Of a stretch of 64,000 nucleotides of DNA, positions 7,711-15,550 are shown one piece after another (positions within the stretch are counted from its first letter, which is position 1; the number at the start of each line of letters is the position of its first letter). Origin of the DNA: Faecalicatena_A orotica (lineage in GTDB: Bacteria > Bacillota > Clostridia > Lachnospirales > Lachnospiraceae); the NCBI RefSeq assembly GCF_040545875.1, contig NZ_JBEPMR010000001.1. One strand, 5' to 3'. The notes below the pieces were generated by a model that made no database searches, had not been told where the DNA came from, and saw only the letters and a list, made by a program, of their open reading frames with translations. Position numbers and translations under genes: made by a program.

Positions 7711-10323
7711 TTATTTTCTTTTTCTATATGCCTGTTTTACAGCCTTTATGAGCTGTATAACCGGCAGGTTTACTACTGCCAGACCATACACAGTAAATAA
7801 CTGTCCGATCGAAAGAGACTGTACTTTAAAGATACTGTGAAGCCCCGGAACCATCATCACACCGGTAATAAGCACCAGCCCGAGGACAAATGCCCCGATG
7901 AGGTAAATATTGTTGAAAAACCTCTTCTGAAACAGGACCGGATAATCCGATTTACAGTTAAACCCATGCACAAGCCTTGCCGTACACAGCGTTCCGAAAG
8001 CCATCGTGCTGGCCAGCAGGGCGTTCTGCCGGTATCCGATCATAAAAGCAATCATTGTTGTAATACCGATCGAAAGCCCCTCTGTACCGATCTTCAACAG
8101 AAAATCTTTCGTCAGGATGGATTCATTCATCGGACGCGGCTTCTCTTCCATCACATCCTCCGAATGAGGTTCCAGTCCCAGTGCAATCGCTGGCAGGCTG
8201 TCAGTCAAAAGATTGATAAACAGCAGGTGTACTGGTGCAAACGGAACCGGGAGTCCTGCGATTGATGCATACAGTACTGCCAGAATCGCACCAAAGTTAC
8301 CAGATAGAAGAAACTGAATCGAATTTTTAATATTACGGTATACATTCCTTCCGTTTTCAACAGCCTTTACAATCGTTGCAAAATTATCGTCTGTCAGAAC
8401 CATAGATGCGGCATCCTTTGACACTTCGCTTCCGGTAATTCCCATAGCAACACCGATATCGGCCTGCTTCAGGGCCGGAGCATCATTTACGCCGTCACCG
8501 GTCATGGATACGATATTCCCTTTTTCCTGCCATGCACGTACAATTCTGATCTTATGTTCCGGCGATACACGGGCATAGACTGAGATTCCTTCCACGAAAT
8601 CTTTCAGTTGTTCATCTGACATATGGTCAATCTCGGCACCTTCACATGCCTCGGAGTCCTGTTCCAGTATGCCGATTCTCTTCGCTATTGCCGCAGCAGT
8701 GACCTTGTGGTCGCCGGTAATCATAATCGGCCGGATTCCTGCCTTCTTACATTCGGCAACTGCTGCTTTTGACTCCTCACGCGGCGGGTCCATCATGGAA
8801 ATTAATCCTACGAATACCAAATCTGTTTCATCCTCAAGGGTCAGGTCACACCTGTCACCCGTCTCCTTATATGCAAATCCAAGCACGCGCAGGCCGCCCT
8901 TCGAAAACTCCTGATTCTGTGCTTCTATAATCCGGCGGTCTTCCTCTGTAAAGTCACGCACCTGATCGTGAATCTGAATAGACTTCATTCTGTTGAGAAG
9001 TACATCTACCGCCCCTTTTACGATCATAACATGGTTTCCGTCGATCGTGTGCAGGGTGGACATTAATTTCCTGTCACTGTCGAAGGGATTCTCGCTCTCC
9101 CTCGGGTATTTTTCTCTGGCATCCTGTGCAAATACGCCAAGTCTGCTTCCCAGATTAATCAATGCAGTTTCTGTAGGGTCACCAATTTCAACCCCATCCA
9201 CATTTGTAGAATCATTACACAGCACACTGCATAAAAGCAGCATACTCTGTGCCGGACGCTTGATGTCGATCTGATCAACCGGTACTCTTGTCTCATTCAC
9301 ATAGTAATCTTCTACAGTCATCTTGTTCTGTGTCAGAGTCCCTGTCTTATCTGAACAGATAATGGACACACTTCCTAAACCTTCCACTGCCTGAAGCTTC
9401 CTGATAATTGCATGTTCTTTCGCCATCTTCTGTGTACCAAATGATAAGACGATCGTCACGATGGAACTCAGTGCCTCCGGTATCGCCGCTACAGCCAGTG
9501 CAACTGCAAAAAGGAAGGCATCGCCGATATTACCGCCGCGCAGTACATTGACGCCAAACAAAATAGCACAGAACACAAGGATAATAATAGATAATTTCTG
9601 TCCAAACTGGTCAAGGTTAATCTGGAGCGGTGTACGCTTTTCCGAGGTACTCTTCAGAAGGCTTGCAATCTTTCCTACCTCTGTCTCCATCCCAATCCCT
9701 GTTACAAGGAAAGAGCCTCTGCCGTAGGTAACAAAGCTGCCTGAATACACCATGTTAATCCGGTCCCCAAGTGGTACCTCGCCACAGATCGTCTCTGTAT
9801 TTTTTTCAACACCCAGGCTCTCTCCGGTCAGTGCACTCTCATCTACCTTCAGGCTCGCGCTCTCCAGCAGGCGTCCGTCGGCAGGGATATAGTCTCCGGC
9901 ATCGAGCATGACGATGTCCCCCACTGTCACTTTCGCCGATGGAATCGGTATAATATTTCCGCCACGCAGTACTTTTGCCTCCGGGCCGGACAGTTTTTTC
10001 AGGCTGGAAAGAGACTGCTCAGCCTTTACTGTCTGTACAGTTCCCAGAATCGCATTGATAGTGATCACAATCAGAATAACCGCTGCACTCTCTGCATCAC
10101 CAAGGAAACCTGAAACGACAGCGGCCACAATCAGGATAATCACGAGAAAATCCTTGAACTGCTCAAGGAAAATCTGTATGGTCGTCTTCTTTTTACCTTC
10201 GACCAGTTCATTCGGGCCGTACTTTTCCTGATGTTTTTTCACTTCCTCCATTGTCAGCGGCTCGAGAGTCCCATTCACCCTCTGCTTGCTCTCTTCACCG
10301 GAAATCTGATAAAATTCCTTCAT
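7711..10323 (-). CDS. PMCA/PacL-type calcium/manganese-transporting P-type ATPase
   Basis: An 870-residue P2-type ATPase. The start is set at 10323 (ATGGAGGAT upstream) instead of the in-frame codon at 10383, which lies inside the riboswitch terminator. Domains in order: N-terminal cation ATPase domain (1-75), actuator with TGES near residue 166, membrane motif IPEAL at 281-285, phosphorylation motif DKTGT at D325, nucleotide domain, MTGDGVNDAPALKQADIG hinge, and a C-terminal set of membrane helices. This is the calcium-pump family. The upstream manganese-type riboswitch argues that here it exports Mn2+, perhaps with Ca2+, as shown for a riboswitch-controlled ATPase of streptococci. That substrate assignment is an inference from regulation plus family. 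Confidence 0.92.
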   Translation of the reverse strand: MKEFYQISGEESKQRVNGTLEPLTMEEVKKHQEKYGPNELVEGKKKTTIQIFLEQFKDFLVIILIVAAVVSGFLGDAESAAVILIVITINAILGTVQTVKAEQSLSSLKKLSGPEAKVLRGGNIIPIPSAKVTVGDIVMLDAGDYIPADGRLLESASLKVDESALTGESLGVEKNTETICGEVPLGDRINMVYSGSFVTYGRGSFLVTGIGMETEVGKIASLLKSTSEKRTPLQINLDQFGQKLSIIILVFCAILFGVNVLRGGNIGDAFLFAVALAVAAIPEALSSIVTIVLSFGTQKMAKEHAIIRKLQAVEGLGSVSIICSDKTGTLTQNKMTVEDYYVNETRVPVDQIDIKRPAQSMLLLCSVLCNDSTNVDGVEIGDPTETALINLGSRLGVFAQDAREKYPRESENPFDSDRKLMSTLHTIDGNHVMIVKGAVDVLLNRMKSIQIHDQVRDFTEEDRRIIEAQNQEFSKGGLRVLGFAYKETGDRCDLTLEDETDLVFVGLISMMDPPREESKAAVAECKKAGIRPIMITGDHKVTAAAIAKRIGILEQDSEACEGAEIDHMSDEQLKDFVEGISVYARVSPEHKIRIVRAWQEKGNIVSMTGDGVNDAPALKQADIGVAMGITGSEVSKDAASMVLTDDNFATIVKAVENGRNVYRNIKNSIQFLLSGNFGAILAVLYASIAGLPVPFAPVHLLFINLLTDSLPAIALGLEPHSEDVMEEKPRPMNESILTKDFLLKIGTEGLSIGITTMIAFMIGYRQNALLASTMAFGTLCTARLVHGFNCKSDYPVLFQKRFFNNIYLIGAFVLGLVLITGVMMVPGLHSIFKVQSLSIGQLFTVYGLAVVNLPVIQLIKAVKQAYRKRK

Positions 10324-10383
10324 GTATAATCCTCCATTTCTTTTGCGCAATTCTGATTCTCCCGGCAGAAACATTATCTGCAT

Positions 10384-10430
10384 AAAAAAAGAGACTCTTA
10401 TTGCACTTTATGTAATGCAATAAAAGTCTC
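10384..10430 (-). terminator. Riboswitch expression-platform terminator
   Basis: Read on the minus strand, bases 10430-10416 pair with 10405-10391 in a 15-bp stem with one mismatch, and a run of seven T residues (10390-10384) follows. The 5' half of the stem contains the 3' strand of aptamer helix P1 (10426-10419), so ligand-stabilised P1 and the terminator are mutually exclusive. Confidence 0.9.
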
Positions 10431-10517
10431 ACCAATTTAATCACGATACGGATGGACGGCCATCGTACTGACGACATCGCGAACGCTGTATAAAAGCGCT
10501 AGTTACTCCCTTTTATT
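10419..10517 (-). ncRNA. yybP-ykoY manganese riboswitch aptamer
   Basis: The leader read on the minus strand starts with AATAAAAGGGAGTAAC and contains the invariant GTCGTCAGTAC segment. It closes with GGTGAGACTTTTATT, whose end pairs with the first eight bases (P1). These are the family hallmarks of the yybP-ykoY RNA, which binds Mn2+. The aptamer begins at the predicted transcription start and is followed by an overlapping terminator, so high Mn2+ should allow read-through into the ATPase gene (ON switch). Confidence 0.87.
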
Positions 10518-10524
10518 AAGCTTA

Positions 10525-10553
10525 ACTATAATACACGTGGAAATTTATGTCAA
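10525..10553 (-). promoter_or_regulatory. Sigma-A promoter of the riboswitch-ATPase transcript
   Basis: On the minus strand TTGACA (10553-10548) and TATAGT (10530-10525) are separated by 17 bases. The predicted start, about 10518, coincides with the first base pair of the riboswitch. Confidence 0.88.
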
Positions 10554-10585
10554 GGGGAAATCCTTTATTTATCCTTTATTAGTCT

Positions 10586-11455
10586 TTATTTACCAAGGCG
10601 TTCCGAGATTTCCTTTGCTTTTGGCGTATTTGCAACACCGCCCTCGCCTGTCTCGCGCAGGGAAACATGCATGGATTCACCGACTTCTCTCATGGCGTCA
10701 ATCACCTGGTCCGGCGGGATCCTGCTTGTAATTCCGGCCAGCGCCATATCTGCCGAGGATAAGGCATTCACGGCCCCGATCACGTTTCTCTTCACACAGG
10801 GAACCTCAACCAGTCCGGCCACTGGATCACATACAAGGCCGAGCAGGTTCTTCAGTGCCATCGCTGCAGCGTGTACAATCGCCTCGTTATCCCCGCCTTT
10901 TAAATAAACGAGTGCACCGGCAGCCATTGAAGACGCCGTACCGATCTCTGCCTGACAGCCTCCTGCCGCCCCTGCAATAAACGCACGAGAAGCAATCACC
11001 TGTCCGATACCGGCCGTCACATAAAGTGCTTCGATAATCTTATCTGCATTTATGTGTCCCTCCCTGTATAACGGCACCAGCACTGCCGGAATCACACCGC
11101 ATGCCCCGGCCGTCGGTGCCGCAACGATACGTTTCATGCATGCATTAGACTCACCCATCTGGAGTGCCTGTACAATTACCCTTGAGACAAAATCCCCGCA
11201 GAGGGTGTCGCCCTTCTTCCTGTATTCTTCCATTTTCCCGCCCATGCCGCCTACCAGGCCACTGCCGGAAGATAACTTTTCGTCATAGTTATCACTGGCC
11301 CGCAGCATAGCGTCCCACATACCACGCATAGCCGAAAGGGATTCTTCCTCAGTAACCGTCCTCTCATTCATATCATCCAACAGCACGGCACGCCAGAACG
11401 GAAGCTTCTGTTCCCTGCAAAACTCATTGATTTCCTCCAAAGACTGATAAGCCAT
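10586..11455 (-). CDS. sdaAA: L-serine dehydratase, iron-sulfur-dependent, alpha subunit
   Basis: Catalytic subunit (289 residues) of the oxygen-sensitive [4Fe-4S] L-serine deaminase that turns L-serine into pyruvate and ammonia. The start at 11455 is chosen because GGAGG lies nine bases upstream; the in-frame ATG at 11473 has no ribosome site and falls inside sdaAB. Family motifs seen are AAPTAGACGVIPAVL and CDPVAGLVEVPC, which carry cysteines used for the cluster, and glycine-rich helices typical of the SDH alpha fold. It starts one base after the sdaAB stop, so the two subunits are translationally linked. No convincing terminator is seen downstream before the riboswitch promoter region. 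Confidence 0.95.
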   Translation of the reverse strand: MAYQSLEEINEFCREQKLPFWRAVLLDDMNERTVTEEESLSAMRGMWDAMLRASDNYDEKLSSGSGLVGGMGGKMEEYRKKGDTLCGDFVSRVIVQALQMGESNACMKRIVAAPTAGACGVIPAVLVPLYREGHINADKIIEALYVTAGIGQVIASRAFIAGAAGGCQAEIGTASSMAAGALVYLKGGDNEAIVHAAAMALKNLLGLVCDPVAGLVEVPCVKRNVIGAVNALSSADMALAGITSRIPPDQVIDAMREVGESMHVSLRETGEGGVANTPKAKEISERLGK

Positions 11456-11456
11456 C

Positions 11457-12122
11457 TTAAGCGCCCTCCCCATCTATATACGTTACCCTCTGAATGCCCT
11501 CCTGCGTCTCCAGCCATCTTACTGCGTCCTCTGGCACCCTCTGGTCGATCTCAATCACCATAACGGCATGTCCGCCCTTCTTACCCCTGTACAACTGAAG
11601 TGTCGCAATATTGATTGACGCCTCCGCCAGCATAGATGTCACGGCAGCCACATACCCGGGCTGGTCCTGATTATAAATAATCAATGTCGGGCTCTCTCCT
11701 GTACAGTTTACCATGATTCCGTCCAGTTTATTCACCATAATTCGTCCGCCGCCCAGAGACGATGCCTGTACTTCCAAAGTCTTCCCATCTTCTCCCGTCA
11801 CGTTCAGAAGCGCCGTATTCGGATGGGCCCCGACAATCTGTGTATTCTGAATGGTAAATTCCAGTCCTTCTTCACGGGCCGCCGAAAAACTGTCCGGTAT
11901 CCGCATATCATCCGGCTTCATCCCCAGAAGCCCTGCGACAATCGCCCTGTCCGTCCCATGTCCTTTTCCCGTGGCCGCAAAAGACCCGTGCAGCCCGATA
12001 GAAGCCTTTACAGGCCTGCTCCCCAGCAGAGTCCTGGTAATATACCCGATCCGCACAGCACCAGCGGTATGCGAACTCGACGGCCCAACCATGACCGGCC
12101 CTAAAATATCAAAAATATTCAT
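11457..12122 (-). CDS. sdaAB: L-serine dehydratase, iron-sulfur-dependent, beta subunit
   Basis: Beta subunit (221 residues) of the two-part clostridial L-serine deaminase. TGGAGG lies just before the ATG at 12122, giving the N-terminus MNIFDILGPVMVGPSSSHTA, a family signature (GPSSSHTAGA). The in-frame ATG at 12158 lacks a ribosome site. The C-terminal ~75 residues (YVAAVTSMLAEASINIATLQ onwards) form an ACT domain, a small ligand-binding fold. First gene of the sdaAB-sdaAA operon. A TATACT-like -10 lies about 45 bases upstream but its -35 is weak. Confidence 0.95.
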   Translation of the reverse strand: MNIFDILGPVMVGPSSSHTAGAVRIGYITRTLLGSRPVKASIGLHGSFAATGKGHGTDRAIVAGLLGMKPDDMRIPDSFSAAREEGLEFTIQNTQIVGAHPNTALLNVTGEDGKTLEVQASSLGGGRIMVNKLDGIMVNCTGESPTLIIYNQDQPGYVAAVTSMLAEASINIATLQLYRGKKGGHAVMVIEIDQRVPEDAVRWLETQEGIQRVTYIDGEGA

Positions 12123-12272
12123 ACAAAAACCTCCAAAAATACCTGTATTCTCTCTCACGATTCAGTATACCAGACTTCCCGGAAATTAACCACTGTGAAA
12201 TTCCATCCAGACTCAAACCAGACTCAAAACGAAACTTAAAGCTGAAATCGAAAGGCTTTGAAGGACAGTACA

Positions 12273-12962
12273 TTATTCATTTTTACTATTGAATAAAATA
12301 TCAATAAGCCCATCCTTCGTAATAATGTCTATGCTTTTATTGCTGCCAGTTTTTATGTTTGTACGATTGTCTATATTCTTAGATTTCGTTTTAACGGTAT
12401 ATTCTGATTCTGTTCCACATAATGTTCCTTTTACTTCTCCATCCTTTGTTTTACACGATAAACTTTGTGTGACAGTCGTATCGTAAAAAAACACGTCCCC
12501 ATCATTTGTATTTATAATCAGGTTTTTTAAAGTTATATCTTCAATTACTATACTTCCATCCATTGTCTGAATGGACAAATTACCATTATAATCATTAGGC
12601 AGAAACAATGTCAGCTTTACCTTCTTATACGAATCAGAAGAATATTGGTCACCAAAAATAAAAATCCCCTGATTCCTTTTTGACTCTTTTTCGACTGCCA
12701 GTACTCCTTTGCTTTCTTTGATTTTATATTTCTCATTCCCATCATCTGCGGAATAATAAGAAAGATATAGCTTTCCATTGTCAGAATTACAAATTTCAAC
12801 AGGAACATCCTCATCCTGTAAAACAATATCCTTAACTTTTGAAGAGGTAATATATGTTTCTTCTTTATAATCCGGAATTGTACCTCTTAAAAGAACCCCC
12901 TCGCAGCCGCTTAACAGAACAGCGAAACCTAAACTCAATAGTAAAATTGCGTTTCTTTTCAT
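12273..12962 (-). CDS. Lipoprotein with DUF4097-like beta-repeat domain
   Basis: A 229-residue exported lipoprotein. The N-terminus has basic residues, a hydrophobic stretch and a lipobox LLSGC, with the cysteine at residue 20, so it should be lipid-anchored outside the membrane. The C-terminal half has repeated short strands such as GSIVIEDITLKNLIINTNDG and DGEVKGTLCG. These resemble the beta-solenoid DUF4097 (putative adhesin) proteins often encoded beside two-component systems. Function unknown. It is divergent from the LytTR regulator with a 167-bp shared intergenic region and shares that pair's AT-rich composition, so it is a plausible target of the pair. Confidence 0.8.
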   Translation of the reverse strand: MKRNAILLLSLGFAVLLSGCEGVLLRGTIPDYKEETYITSSKVKDIVLQDEDVPVEICNSDNGKLYLSYYSADDGNEKYKIKESKGVLAVEKESKRNQGIFIFGDQYSSDSYKKVKLTLFLPNDYNGNLSIQTMDGSIVIEDITLKNLIINTNDGDVFFYDTTVTQSLSCKTKDGEVKGTLCGTESEYTVKTKSKNIDNRTNIKTGSNKSIDIITKDGLIDILFNSKNE

Positions 12963-13077
12963 AGTTATGTCTCCGTTTCTTATTAATACACCACTTTTGG
13001 ATGCTTACATTATACAGAAACAACCGGTTAAGAACTTCCTCTTTGTAGTAATCAATAAGATTTTTGAAGTGTTTAAA

Positions 13078-13107
13078 TTGGATTTCATAATTTTAATGAT
13101 GTATAAT
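13078..13107 (+). promoter_or_regulatory. Promoter of the LytTR regulator/kinase pair
   Basis: TTGGAT (13078-13083) and TATAAT (13102-13107) are separated by 18 bases, 22 bases upstream of the regulator start. Confidence 0.6.
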
Positions 13108-13129
13108 AGAAAACGGAAGAGGTGACAGC

Positions 13130-13843
13130 ATGGTCAAAATTGCAATATGTGATGATGAAATAAAAATAGCACATGAAATAGAATCTGCCATTCGACAGAT
13201 GCCATTCAATGATATTGAAACAGAAGTCTTTTTGTCCGGCAGTGAATTAATTGAACATTACACATCCGCTGACAGATTCCATATTGTCCTGTTAGATATT
13301 GAAATGCCCTCTGCCAATGGAATTGAAACAGCTATGAGAATAAGAAAACTAGATTCCAATTTTATATTAGTTTTTGTTACCGCGTACAGGGAATACGTAT
13401 ATCAGGTCTTTGAGTCTCTTCCTTTTCGATTCTTAGAGAAGCCATTATCTTATGAAAAATTATTTGCTGTAATCAAAGATGCCCTTTATTATATAGAGGA
13501 CACGAAAAGCTATTTCTTTTTTAAAAAAAGTGCCACTGTTCATCAATTATCTACAAAAGAGATTTTATATTTTGAAGCCGCAAACAGAAAAGTTAAAATA
13601 TATACAGCAAACAGCGAAGAAGTCTATTATGGCAGGTTCAAAAATGTAATAGGGCAGTTAAACCCAAATTATTTTTTGCAAATCCATACTTCTTATATAG
13701 TTAATATGGAGTATATATCATCTTTTAGTGACAAAGCTGTAATTTTAACAAATCATATTTTGCTTCCTGTCAGCCTGAAGTATAAAGAAAATGCTCATTT
13801 AGGGCATCTTAAGTTCATAGAAAGGAGATGCGGGGAATGGTAG
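13130..13843 (+). CDS. LytTR-family response regulator (AgrA/LytR type)
   Basis: A 237-residue response regulator. The receiver domain (1-120) has acidic residues D8-D9, phospho-acceptor D56 in HIVLLDIEMP, and K104 in FLEKPL. The C-terminal LytTR DNA-binding domain (about 135-235) has the characteristic strands (LYFEAANRKVKIYT; FLQIHTSYIVNMEYI). Such regulators bind direct repeats upstream of target promoters and commonly control bacteriocin, transport or cell-surface genes. It overlaps the kinase gene by seven bases. Base composition is AT-richer than flanking housekeeping genes, which may indicate acquisition. Confidence 0.92.
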   Translation: MVKIAICDDEIKIAHEIESAIRQMPFNDIETEVFLSGSELIEHYTSADRFHIVLLDIEMPSANGIETAMRIRKLDSNFILVFVTAYREYVYQVFESLPFRFLEKPLSYEKLFAVIKDALYYIEDTKSYFFFKKSATVHQLSTKEILYFEAANRKVKIYTANSEEVYYGRFKNVIGQLNPNYFLQIHTSYIVNMEYISSFSDKAVILTNHILLPVSLKYKENAHLGHLKFIERRCGEW

Positions 13844-15111
13844 TATTTTTGCTGTTTTGTTATGACCTCTTATTATACTGCATCGATTTTCTTATCCTGG
13901 CAAAATTTATGGATGCTCAGTACGGAGAGCCACGATGTACACATACACAGAGAAATATCTTGCTGATCTTAATTGCCGGGGTATCTGCTGCATTATTATG
14001 GAACAGCCCGTTTGGCGGAACTTATCCATTTTTCAGTGTTATTTTTAGTTTTGCGTTTTTAATTTTTTACGAAGGAAACCAACAAAACAAACTATTATTT
14101 TCAGCAATCCAACTTGTAATATCCGGTTATTTGGTTATGCTTACCATTGCCTTATTGAGAAGTTTTGATGTAAATCTCAAATATATAAATATTAATTATT
14201 ATATTTCTCTGGGTAGTATGCATCTTATTTTCTGGCTGCTCATTTTGCTGCTATGGAAATTAAGCCCACGAAATCCCACTATACTGCCAAACAGATTTTT
14301 AAGTGTCGTATTGGCAATACCTGTTTCCAGTCTGCTTGTACTTTTCTTTTTCTTAATTCGGATAAACAATAATGCTGATATATTGTTTTCCCTTGAAGTT
14401 CCGCTTCTTTGTGTTTTTATTTTTATAAACATTACGACTGCATTTATTTACTCTAAATTTTGTAATTTATTAAGCCAAAATAATGAAATCCTTTTATTGA
14501 AACAGCAATTAAATCTATCTGCACAGCATTTTCAGAATTTAACCGATTCTCAAGAAAAGCTGAAAGGGGTCCGGCATGATATGAAGAACCACCTACAGGC
14601 ATTATTACTGATGTCAAAACAAACCCCTTTGCAGACAAGCGACATGCAGGTGTATATTAAAAAGCTCCTGTCAAATGTTAACGATACCTCACAAATCATT
14701 TCAACCGGAAATCTTGGAGTAGATTCAATTCTATCATTAAAAATTACACAAATAAAGGAAAAGCAAATCCCAATAAGCAGCAAAATCATACTGCCTAAAG
14801 GGATTCATATGTCTTTTGATGAAAGCATTATAGTGTTAGGTAATATTTTAGATAATGCATTAGAAGCCTGTGAAAAACTACCACCCGAAAACAGATGGAT
14901 TCGTCTAGAAATTAATTATGTACAACAGGCTCTTTTCATTCGTATATCTAACCCACTTCCAACATGGAATCAAAAGATTCCCGTAGATGAATCCGGACAT
15001 GGTTTTGGACTAAAAAATGTCCATACTGTTGTTCGAAACCATAATGGCACTATGAATATCAACCGTGATAATGAAGTATTTTCCATAAAAATTGTAATGT
15101 ACAATATATGA
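13837..15111 (+). CDS. GHKL-type sensor histidine kinase (AgrC-like)
   Basis: A 424-residue sensor kinase. The ATG at 13837 is preferred: AAAGGAG at 13821-13827 abuts the ATG at 13828 but is well spaced from 13837. The N-terminal ~205 residues hold about six hydrophobic segments and no large extracellular domain. A short coiled-coil linker follows, then the H-box RHDMKNHLQ with H247, an N-box (NILDNALEACEK) and the G-box HGFGLKNVHTVV. This matches the HPK10/AgrC group, which usually senses peptides or membrane stress. It is the cognate kinase of the overlapping LytTR regulator. The gene is followed by the foldback element at 15267. Confidence 0.92.
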   Translation: MVVFLLFCYDLLLYCIDFLILAKFMDAQYGEPRCTHTQRNILLILIAGVSAALLWNSPFGGTYPFFSVIFSFAFLIFYEGNQQNKLLFSAIQLVISGYLVMLTIALLRSFDVNLKYININYYISLGSMHLIFWLLILLLWKLSPRNPTILPNRFLSVVLAIPVSSLLVLFFFLIRINNNADILFSLEVPLLCVFIFINITTAFIYSKFCNLLSQNNEILLLKQQLNLSAQHFQNLTDSQEKLKGVRHDMKNHLQALLLMSKQTPLQTSDMQVYIKKLLSNVNDTSQIISTGNLGVDSILSLKITQIKEKQIPISSKIILPKGIHMSFDESIIVLGNILDNALEACEKLPPENRWIRLEINYVQQALFIRISNPLPTWNQKIPVDESGHGFGLKNVHTVVRNHNGTMNINRDNEVFSIKIVMYNI

Positions 15112-15266
15112 ATAAAAACAGAAACACAGAGAGCAAATTTTTGCCCTGAGAGTGAACTAGGATCGCTTTTTGCAAAACAGCCATAGCAGTGCCCTCCTCG
15201 AATTAATACGCTGCCCCGGCTGAGAACTTACTGGATGGGAATCTTTTCATCTGACTGGATGAACCA
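15112..15266. other. Intergenic stretch without a recognised gene
   Basis: Between the kinase stop and the first foldback element I see no open frame with a ribosome site and no clear terminator. It contains two loosely repeated CTTAC-TG segments (15228 and 15268 regions), the second being the end of the foldback element. Confidence 0.5.
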
Positions 15267-15518
15267 GCTTACCTGAGAAGGGGGATGGCCTCACACGGAT
15301 GCGTCTTTTCGGGATTACTGCTCCTTGATTAAAATAAAAGCCAACACATGAACGTTCCGAAGGACTTCCAGTCCTGAGGATCAGCCGACTTAGCAAGAAT
15401 GCATCAGTCATTCTTGCGTTTGTCGGCGGTGTTCATTGTGTTGACTTTTATTTTAATTTAGGAGCAGTTTTCCCGAAAAACCGTATCCGTGTGAGGCCAT
15501 CCCCCTTCTCAGGTAAGC
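15267..15518. repeat. Foldback element 1 (252 bp, Y-shaped long inverted repeat)
   Basis: Arms 15267-15353 and 15431-15518 are complementary over 87 positions with eight mismatches and one bulge. The outer 34 pairs are uninterrupted. The 77-nt head holds two hairpins: a short one (AGGACT 15361-15366 with AGTCCT 15370-15375) and a longer two-part one (GCCGAC 15384-15389 with GTCGGC 15422-15427, an internal loop, then GCAAGAATG with CATTCTTGC). The inner arm carries an A-rich tract (15329-15339) opposite a T-rich tract. It sits 32 bases after the gdhA stop, between convergent genes, so terminator activity in both directions is plausible. It shares ends (GCTT...AAGGGG) and fold with elements 2 and 3. 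Confidence 0.92.
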
Positions 15519-15550
15519 GTCCCTTTATCTATTACTGCAAAGATTCCGTT

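Noticed and set aside
7837..8265. Open frame of 142 codons on the plus strand inside the calcium/manganese ATPase gene
   Set aside because: It lies wholly antisense to a well-supported ATPase coding sequence, with no ribosome site and no recognisable product.
15267..15518. Foldback elements as integron attC sites or CRISPR leaders
   Set aside because: There is no integrase gene nearby, no core-site sequences, and the length and double-hairpin head do not fit attC sites.
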